64,000 nucleotides of DNA from Streptomyces iranensis (lineage in GTDB: Bacteria; Actinomycetota; Actinomycetes; Streptomycetales; Streptomycetaceae). The notes beneath the pieces are model-generated. The model was not told the DNA's origin, made no database searches, and worked only from the letters and a program-made list of their open reading frames with translations. Positions 58,607-64,000 of this stretch are shown piece after piece. The stretch spans positions 186,001-250,000 of the forward strand of contig NZ_JAGGLR010000021.1 in assembly GCF_017874715.1 (NCBI RefSeq). The letters are read 5' to 3'. A program made the position numbers and the translations under genes. Every line of letters begins with the position of its first letter. Positions within the stretch are counted from its first letter, which is position 1.

Positions 58607-59902
58607 TCACGCCGGTACGTGCACCGCCTCGACGCGGCTCGCGACCACGCGCTCGCGCTCCAGGCGGTGCGCCCGTCCGCGCAGCCGCAGGATCTGGGCG
58701 ACGCCGAGCGCCTGCAGCACGAACACCGAGGCGAACGCGATCCGGAAGTTCTCGCCGGTCAGGTCCAGCAGGACGCCGACGGCCAGCAGAGTGATCATCG
58801 AGGCCGTGAAGCCGCCCATGTTGACGATTCCCGAGGCGGTGCCGATCCGCTCGGGCGGATTGGCGGGCCGGGCGAAGTCGAAGCCGATCATCGACGCGGG
58901 CCCGCAGGCGCCGAGCACCACACACAGGACGATCAGCAGCCACATGGGCGCGTGGGCGGACGGCCAGAGCAGCACGGTGCCCCACAGCAGCGCGGTGGTG
59001 CCGGCCGTGCCGAGGGCCAGCGGGGCGCGGGCGGCATGATGCCGGGCGATGACCTGCCCGAAGACCAGGCCGACCGCCATGTTGGACAGCACCACCAGGG
59101 TCAGCAGCTGACCCGCGGTCGCCCGGGACAGCCCCTCGGCCTCGACCAGGAACGGCATCCCCCACAGCAGCAGGAACACCATCGCCGGGAACTGGGTGGT
59201 GAAGTGCACCCACATGCCCAGCCGGGTGCCGGGCTCGCGCCAGGCGTCCGCGATCTGCCGGCGGACGTAGTCGGCGCCCATATGGCAGGCGGGCGCGGGC
59301 TCGAAGCCCTTCGGGTGGTCCTTGAGGAAGAGCAGCACCAGGACGAGGACGGCCACCCCGCCGAAGGCGCTGCCCGCGAAGGTCGTGGTCCAGCCGGCGC
59401 TGTGCAGCGCGCGGGCGATCACCAGCGTGGAGACCAGGTTGCCCGCCATCCCGAAGAGCGCGGCGACCTGGGCGATCATCGGCCCCCGGCGGGCCGGGAA
59501 CCAGCGCGAGCCGAGCCGCAGCACGCTGATGAAGGTCATCGCGTCACCGCAGCCGAGCAGCGCACGGGAGAGCAGCGCCATCGTGTACGAGTGGGAGAGC
59601 GCGAAGCCGAACTGCCCCAGGGTGAAGAGCACCACGCCGAGCATGAGCACCTTACGGGTGCCGAGACGGTCGACCATGAGCCCGACCGGTATCTGCATCC
59701 CGGCGTAGACCAGCACCTGGAGGATGGAGAAGGTCGACAGCGCCGAGGCGTTGATGTGGAAGCGCTCGGCGGCGTCGATACCGGCGACGCCGAGGCTGGT
59801 GCGATAGGTGATGGCGACGAAGTAGACGGCGACGCCCAGGCCCCATACGGCGACGGCACGACGTCCGCCGGGTGGATCACCGGGCAACTGGGCCGAGGTC
59901 AT
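58607..59902 (-). CDS. MFS transporter
   Basis: A 431-residue major facilitator with about twelve hydrophobic helices (e.g. AVWGLGVAVYFVAITY; VLVYAGMQIPVGLMVDRLGTRKVLMLG, the loop 2-3 GxxxDRxGxRxxL motif). It resembles the anion/organic-acid (nitrate or hexuronate type) MFS group. The ATG overlaps the stop of the GntR gene as ATGA, so this is a regulator/transporter operon and the GntR ligand is probably the transported compound or its metabolite. Confidence 0.9.
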   Translation of the reverse strand: MTSAQLPGDPPGGRRAVAVWGLGVAVYFVAITYRTSLGVAGIDAAERFHINASALSTFSILQVLVYAGMQIPVGLMVDRLGTRKVLMLGVVLFTLGQFGFALSHSYTMALLSRALLGCGDAMTFISVLRLGSRWFPARRGPMIAQVAALFGMAGNLVSTLVIARALHSAGWTTTFAGSAFGGVAVLVLVLLFLKDHPKGFEPAPACHMGADYVRRQIADAWREPGTRLGMWVHFTTQFPAMVFLLLWGMPFLVEAEGLSRATAGQLLTLVVLSNMAVGLVFGQVIARHHAARAPLALGTAGTTALLWGTVLLWPSAHAPMWLLIVLCVVLGACGPASMIGFDFARPANPPERIGTASGIVNMGGFTASMITLLAVGVLLDLTGENFRIAFASVFVLQALGVAQILRLRGRAHRLERERVVASRVEAVHVPA

Positions 59903-60558
59903 CGCGCCTCACCCCGGGCGAGGTTGTTCACCCAGCTGATGTGGCGCTGCACAAGACCGGACGCGAAACCGGCGTCCCCGGTGCGCAGGGCCTGGAGGAT
60001 CTCCGTGTGCTCGGTGATGTTCTTGGCGATGCGGTCGGGCTCGGCATGCATGGTGGCCACGCCCATCCGCAGCTGGCGGTCCCTCAACTGGTCGTACAGC
60101 TGCGCCAGGATCGCGTTTCCCGCCGCCCGGACGATCGCCGCGTGGAAGCACCGGTCGGCGGCGGCGAAGGCGGCCAGGTCCCCGGCCGCGGCGTGCACCC
60201 GCTGCTCCTCCAGGACCTCCTCGAGCCGGGCCAGCAGCCGCCCACCGGCCGGGACGACCTTGGCGACCGCGTGCTGCTCCACCAGCAGCCGGGTCTCGAC
60301 CACGTCCGCGATCTCCTGGGAGGAGACGGGCAGCACCAGGGCGCCCTTCTTCGGATAGAGCTTGAGCAGCCCCTCGGCCTCCAGGCGCAGCAGCGCCTCC
60401 CGGACGGGGGTACGGGAGACCCCGACGGCGTCCGCGAGTTCGCCCTCGCTCAGCAGTGTGCCGCCCTCGTAGCGGCGGTCGAGGACGGCTTGTTTGACGT
60501 GGTGGTAGACGCGTTCGGCGGCAGGGGGCGGCTTGGTGGCCGTATCGGCGGGACTCAT
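59899..60558 (-). CDS. GntR family regulator with FCD domain
   Basis: A 219-residue FadR-subfamily regulator. The winged HTH is at about 10-80 (AERVYHHVKQAVLDRRYEGGTLLSEGELADAVGVSRTPVREALLRLEAEG, quoted in part: GVSRTPVREALLRLEAEGL) and the FCD ligand domain with metal-type His residues covers 90-210 (FAAADRCFHAAIVRAAGN; HTEILQALRTGD). Such regulators respond to organic acids. The ATG at 60556-60558 lies inside a perfect palindrome (60557-60572), and a TATGAT -10-like box ends 10-12 bases before it, so the mRNA may be leaderless. Coupled to the MFS gene by ATGA. Confidence 0.92.
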   Translation of the reverse strand: MSPADTATKPPPAAERVYHHVKQAVLDRRYEGGTLLSEGELADAVGVSRTPVREALLRLEAEGLLKLYPKKGALVLPVSSQEIADVVETRLLVEQHAVAKVVPAGGRLLARLEEVLEEQRVHAAAGDLAAFAAADRCFHAAIVRAAGNAILAQLYDQLRDRQLRMGVATMHAEPDRIAKNITEHTEILQALRTGDAGFASGLVQRHISWVNNLARGEAR

Positions 60559-60572
60559 GATGCGCACATCAT
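60557..60572. promoter_or_regulatory. palindrome over the gntR start, probable autoregulatory operator
   Basis: ATGATG (60557-60562) and CATCAT (60567-60572) are perfect arms around CGCA. They overlap the gntR start codon and a TATGAT -10-like element on the minus strand, the expected place for an autorepressor. Confidence 0.5.
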
Positions 60573-60590
60573 AGATACAAGATGCATGCG

Positions 60591-60629
60591 CACTCATCCC
60601 CCGTCCGCGATGCGGACGGGGGATGAGTG
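60591..60629. terminator. strong terminator after the bkd operon
   Basis: Perfect 18-bp arms (CACTCATCCCCCGTCCGC, 60591-60608; its complement 60612-60629) with a 3-base loop, 26 bases beyond the E2 stop and before gntR. Confidence 0.85.
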
Positions 60630-60654
60630 TCAGATGGTGATCAAGCCCAGGGGA

Positions 60655-62109
60655 TCAAGCCCAGGTGATCAGGCGCTTGGGGCGCTCCAGGACGGCCGCG
60701 ACGTCCGCGAGCACCTTGGAGCCCAGCTCGCCGTCGACCAGCCGGTGGTCGAAGGAGAGCGCCAGCGTGGTCACCTGGCGCGGCTTGACCTCGCCCTTGT
60801 GGACCCACGGCTGGAGCTTGACCGCGCCGAAGGCGAGGATCGCGGACTCCCCGGGGTTGATGATCGGGGTGCCCGCGTCGATGCCGAAGACGCCGACGTT
60901 GGTGATGGTGATCGTGCCGCCGGACATCGCCGCCGGGGTGGTCTTGCCCTCACGGGCGGTGGTGACCAGCTCGCCGAGGGCGGACGCCAGTTCGGGCAGG
61001 GTCTTGGCGTCGGCGTCCTTGATGTTGGGGACGATCAGCCCGCGCGGTGTCGCCGCCGCGATGCCCAGATTGACGTAGTCCTTGTAGACGATCTCCTGGT
61101 TGTCCTCGTCCCAGGTGGCGTTGATGTCCGGGTTGCGCCGGATGGCCACCAGCAGGGCCTTGGCGACCAGCAGCAGCGGATTGACCCGCAGCCCGGACAG
61201 CTCCGGGTCCTGCTTGAGGTCGGCCACGAGCTTCATCGTGCGGGTCACGTCGACCGTCACGAACTCGGTCACATGCGGGGCGGTGAAGGCGCTGTGGACC
61301 ATCGCCTGCGCGGTGGCCTTCCGTACGCCCTTCACGGGCACCCGGCGCTCCCGGGCCGGGGCGGCCGCCACGGCCGCTGACGGGGCCGCCACGGGCGTCT
61401 CCCGGGCCGCCTGGACGGCCTCGGCGGCCGCGTGGACGTCCTCGCGGGTGATGATCCCGTCCGCCCCGCTCGGGGTGACCGTCTCCAGGTCGATGCCCAG
61501 GTCCTTGGCCAGCTTGCGGACCGGCGGCTTGGCCAGCGGCCGGGCGGTCCGGCCGCTGCCGTTCAGCTCGGGCGCGGGCGCGGGCGTGGCCTCGTGGCGC
61601 GCGGGCGCGGGCGCGGGTGCGGGCTCCTGGGGCGCGGGCGCCCCGGCGGAGGGGGCGGGCGCGGACCGCTGGAGACCCGGCTGCGGCTTGCGCGGGCGGC
61701 GCTTGGTGGAGGCGGGCGCCGCCCCGTAGCCGACCAGATTGGCCTGGCGGCCCTCCTTCTCCCCGGGCTCGGCCGCGGCGGCCGGCTTCTCGGCGGCGGG
61801 GGCCTCGGCGGCGGGAGCGGCCTGGGGCGCCGCCTCCCCCGCTCCGGGGTTGGTGTCCACCGAGATGATCGGCGTGCCCACGTCCACGGTGGCGCCCTCG
61901 TCGAAGCGCAGCTCGTGCACCACGCCGTCGAAGGGGATGGGCAGCTCGACGGCGGCCTTGGCGGTCTCGACCTCGCACACCACCTGACCGTCGGTCACGG
62001 TGTCGCCCGGCGCCACGAACCACTTGAGGATCTCGGCCTCGGTCAGCCCCTCGCCCACATCGGGCATCTTGAACTCACGGAAGCGCTGTTCGACTGCGGT
62101 CATCGTCAC
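60655..62109 (-). CDS. bkdC: branched-chain 2-oxoacid dehydrogenase E2 (dihydrolipoyl acyltransferase)
   Basis: A 484-residue E2 core. One lipoyl domain (lipoylated K51 in EVETAKAAVELP) is followed by an Ala/Pro/Glu linker, a peripheral-subunit-binding domain (PPVRKLAKDLGIDLETVTPSGADGIITREDV, in part: VRKLAKDLGIDL) and a catalytic domain ending with the active-site motif DHRLVDG. The single lipoyl domain and the E1 alpha/beta neighbours point to the branched-chain complex, which makes isobutyryl- and methylbutyryl-CoA, primers for branched fatty acids and polyketides. It starts 16 bases after the E1 beta stop. An ATG at 62103 is an alternative start. Confidence 0.95.
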   Translation of the reverse strand: MTMTAVEQRFREFKMPDVGEGLTEAEILKWFVAPGDTVTDGQVVCEVETAKAAVELPIPFDGVVHELRFDEGATVDVGTPIISVDTNPGAGEAAPQAAPAAEAPAAEKPAAAAEPGEKEGRQANLVGYGAAPASTKRRPRKPQPGLQRSAPAPSAGAPAPQEPAPAPAPARHEATPAPAPELNGSGRTARPLAKPPVRKLAKDLGIDLETVTPSGADGIITREDVHAAAEAVQAARETPVAAPSAAVAAAPARERRVPVKGVRKATAQAMVHSAFTAPHVTEFVTVDVTRTMKLVADLKQDPELSGLRVNPLLLVAKALLVAIRRNPDINATWDEDNQEIVYKDYVNLGIAAATPRGLIVPNIKDADAKTLPELASALGELVTTAREGKTTPAAMSGGTITITNVGVFGIDAGTPIINPGESAILAFGAVKLQPWVHKGEVKPRQVTTLALSFDHRLVDGELGSKVLADVAAVLERPKRLITWA

Positions 62110-62125
62110 GATCTCCTCAAGCCCT

Positions 62126-63106
62126 TCAGTACGCCAACGCGCGGTCTACGGCGTCGAGCACCCGGTCCAGCCCCGGAAGGTACTCGTCCTCGAGCCGTGA
62201 CGGCGGGTACGGCGAGTGGAAGCCGCCGACCCGCAGCACCGGGGCCTGGAGGTGATAGAAGCACCTCTCGGTGATGCGCGCGGCGATCTCCGACCCGGTG
62301 CCCAGGAATACCGGTGCCTCGTGGACGACGACCAGCCGCCCCGTCCGCTCCACGGAACGCTGGATCGAGTCGAAGTCGATCGGCGACATCGACCGCAGGT
62401 CCAGGACCTCGATCGACTTGCCCTCCTCGGCGGCGGCCGCGGCGGCGTCCAGGGCGACCTTCACCATCGGGCCGTAGGCCGCGAGCGTCAGGTCCGTCCC
62501 CGGCCGCACCACCCGGGCGGCGTGCAGCGGGCCGGGGATCGCGGCGGTGTCGACCTCGGACTTGTCGTGGTAGCGGCGCTTGGGCTCGAAGTAGATCACC
62601 GGATCATCGCTGTCGATGGCCTGCTGGAGCATCCAGTAGGCGTCGGAGGCGTTGGCCGGTGAGACCACCTTCAGACCCGCCACATGCGCGAACAGCGCCT
62701 CCGGCGACTCGCTGTGGTGCTCCACCGCGCCGATGCCGCCGCCGTACGGAATCCGGACGACGACCGGCATCTTGACCTTGCCGAGCGAGCGTGCGTGCAT
62801 CTTGGCGAGCTGGGTGACGATCTGGTCGTAGGCGGGGAAGACGAAACCGTCGAACTGGATCTCCACCACCGGGCGGTAGCCGCGCAGTGCGAGCCCGATC
62901 GCGGTGCCCACGATGCCGGACTCGGCGAGCGGGGTGTCGATGACCCGGTCCTCGCCGAAGTCCTTCTGGAGCCCGTCGGTGACCCGGAAGACGCCCCCCA
63001 GCTTGCCGACGTCCTCGCCCATGATCAGGACCTTGGGGTCGGTCTCGAGGGCCGTCCGCAGGGACGCGTTGATCGCCTTGGAGAGCGACATCTTCTCGGC
63101 GGCCAT
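62126..63106 (-). CDS. bkdB: branched-chain 2-oxoacid dehydrogenase E1 beta subunit
   Basis: A 326-residue transketolase-like protein: MSLSKAINASLRTALETDPKVLIMGEDVGKLGGVFRVTDGLQ (in part: LIMGEDVGKLGGVFRVTDGL), then PLAESGIVGTAIGLALRGYRPV with the thiamine-diphosphate-contacting Glu, and a C-terminal transketolase domain (EVLDLRSMSPIDFDSIQRSVERTGRLVVVHEAP). With E1 alpha it decarboxylates branched 2-oxoacids and loads the acyl group onto E2. The ATG at 63104-63106 begins one base after the E1 alpha stop, so the two are translationally coupled. Confidence 0.96.
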   Translation of the reverse strand: MAAEKMSLSKAINASLRTALETDPKVLIMGEDVGKLGGVFRVTDGLQKDFGEDRVIDTPLAESGIVGTAIGLALRGYRPVVEIQFDGFVFPAYDQIVTQLAKMHARSLGKVKMPVVVRIPYGGGIGAVEHHSESPEALFAHVAGLKVVSPANASDAYWMLQQAIDSDDPVIYFEPKRRYHDKSEVDTAAIPGPLHAARVVRPGTDLTLAAYGPMVKVALDAAAAAAEEGKSIEVLDLRSMSPIDFDSIQRSVERTGRLVVVHEAPVFLGTGSEIAARITERCFYHLQAPVLRVGGFHSPYPPSRLEDEYLPGLDRVLDAVDRALAY

Positions 63107-63107
63107 G

Positions 63108-64000
63108 TCAGATGCCTTCCTCAGCGGTGACGAACGAAGCCTGGTACTCGGCGAACTGCGCCCGCTCCTCGTCGACGAGGGCGTGCCCGTCGGCGTAGAT
63201 GTGCTCGAACATCGCCATGTCCCCAGGGTCGGGCATCGCCCGTACGGCGTCCCGAACCCGCTTGGCCAGCGCGTCGCTCTCCCGCTCGAGGTCGGCGAAG
63301 TACGCGTCGTCGGCCAGGCCCTCGCGGGTCAGCAGGGTGCGCAGCCGCAGGATCGGGTCCTTGGTCTCCCACAGCTCCCGCTCCTCGGGCGAGCGGTAGC
63401 GCGTGGGGTCGTCGGAGGTGGTGTGGGCGCCCATGCGGTAGGTGAACGCCTCGATGAGCATCGGGCCCTGCCCGGTGCGCGCCCGCTCCAGCGCGGCCTT
63501 GGTGACGGCCAGACAAGCGAGCACGTCATTGCCGTCCACCCGCACCCCGGGGAAGCCGAAGCCCTGGGCCCGCTGGTAGAGCGGCACCCGGGTCTGCTTC
63601 TCGGTGGGCTCGGAGATGGCCCACTGGTTGTTCTGGCAGAAGAAGACGACCGGGGCGTTGTAGACCGCGGAGAAGGTGAACGATTCGGCGACATCGCCCT
63701 GGCTGGAGGCGCCGTCGCCGAAGTAGGCCAGGACCGCGGCGTCCGCGCCGTCCTTGGCCACGCCCATCGCGTAGCCGGTCGCGTGCAGCGTCTGCGAGCC
63801 GATCACGATGGTGTACAGGTGGAAGTTGTTGCTGTTCGGGTCCCAGCCGCCGTGGTTCACCCCACGGAACATCCCCAGCAGATTGGTCGGGTCGACGCCC
63901 CGGCACCACGCCACTCCGTGCTCGCGGTAGGTGGGGAAGACGTAGTCGGCGTCGTTCAGCGCCCGGCCGGAGCCGATCTGCGCCGCCTCCTGGCCGAGCA
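63108..64000 (-). CDS. bkdA: branched-chain 2-oxoacid dehydrogenase E1 alpha subunit (N-terminus off window)
   Basis: The C-terminal ~297 residues of an E1 alpha subunit. The visible part begins LLGQEAAQIGSGRALNDADYVFPTYREHG and holds the thiamine-diphosphate motif GDGASSQGDVAESFTFSAVYNAPVVFFCQNNQWAIS, the usual GDG-x(20-30)-NN signature, followed by MGAHTTSDDPTRYR, the phosphorylation-loop-like segment. It pairs with E1 beta. The true start lies to the right of position 64000. Confidence 0.96.
   Translation of the reverse strand, partial: LGQEAAQIGSGRALNDADYVFPTYREHGVAWCRGVDPTNLLGMFRGVNHGGWDPNSNNFHLYTIVIGSQTLHATGYAMGVAKDGADAAVLAYFGDGASSQGDVAESFTFSAVYNAPVVFFCQNNQWAISEPTEKQTRVPLYQRAQGFGFPGVRVDGNDVLACLAVTKAALERARTGQGPMLIEAFTYRMGAHTTSDDPTRYRSPEERELWETKDPILRLRTLLTREGLADDAYFADLERESDALAKRVRDAVRAMPDPGDMAMFEHIYADGHALVDEERAQFAEYQASFVTAEEGI

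Noticed and set aside
1..64000. tRNA, rRNA, integrase, transposase or att sites
   Set aside because: I looked for T-loop signatures, IS-type inverted ends with transposase frames and integrase motifs and saw none.

Overview
The window reads as Streptomyces (or a close relative) chromosome. GC is very high, with strong third-position bias and GTG/TTG starts. It carries a conservon (cvnA-D plus P450), SpoIIE-type PP2C phosphatases, a SARP/AfsR-type regulator, Tat lipoproteins, an LAxTG cell-wall protein and a mycothiol-dependent enzyme family. I see no rRNA, tRNA, CRISPR array, integrase or transposase.

Layout. 1-5.6 kb: the 5' part of an OmpR-type response regulator, a divergent two-gene carboxylate-reduction pair resembling EhpG/EhpF of phenazine tailoring, then a secreted protein and a DUF3105/DUF305 pair. 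5.6-10.9 kb: a TetR regulator and a co-directional block (XRE-TPR regulator, small GHKL ATPase, radical SAM/SPASM-like enzyme, PCMT-like methyltransferase), followed by a GNAT acetyltransferase. 11-18.4 kb: a complete conservon ending in a P450 whose ExxR motif is EVLW, and a large Cache-PAS-GAF-PP2C-HATPase sensor. 18.7-25.7 kb: a small membrane protein, an ATP-dependent DNA ligase, a secreted alginate-lyase-family protein, an endonuclease/exonuclease/phosphatase-family protein, a LysR regulator and a stand-alone LigD polymerase domain. 25.7-33.5 kb: PhoX with a PHO box, a VWA protein with a long Ala/Glu/Pro region, metG, a truncated response regulator and a Tat-exported intradiol dioxygenase. 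33.6-37.7 kb: aspS and a second SpoIIE-type phosphatase.

37.7-44 kb: an envelope/extracellular group made of a DyP-type Tat lipoprotein, a beta-helix lipoprotein, a membrane-anchored protein and a large LAxTG protein preceded by a hairpin-plus-T-run terminator. 44-50.4 kb: pirin, an SseB-like protein, acyl-CoA dehydrogenase, a secreted TNT-type NAD glycohydrolase with a putative immunity partner, and aspartyl aminopeptidase. 50.4-55.6 kb: a SARP-NB-ARC regulator, a DUF4232 lipoprotein, an NlpC/P60-like lipoprotein and a membrane HTH protein. 55.6-64 kb: a frameshifted thioredoxin-NHL gene, a maleylpyruvate-isomerase-family protein, a GntR/MFS operon, and the 3' part of a branched-chain 2-oxoacid dehydrogenase operon running off the right edge.

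Functional links. The conservon genes overlap or nearly overlap and should act as one membrane signalling complex. The XRE/ATPase/radical SAM/methyltransferase block looks like an uncharacterised peptide- or protein-modifying module. The TNT and immunity genes form a toxin/antidote operon. Several putative operators can be tied to neighbours: a PHO box to phoX, a GGTCTAGACC palindrome to the lyase, a T-N11-A box to the LysR/LigD pair, and palindromes upstream of pirin, the acyl-CoA dehydrogenase and gntR. Start sites are inferred by eye from Shine-Dalgarno spacing and family length; no database search was run.
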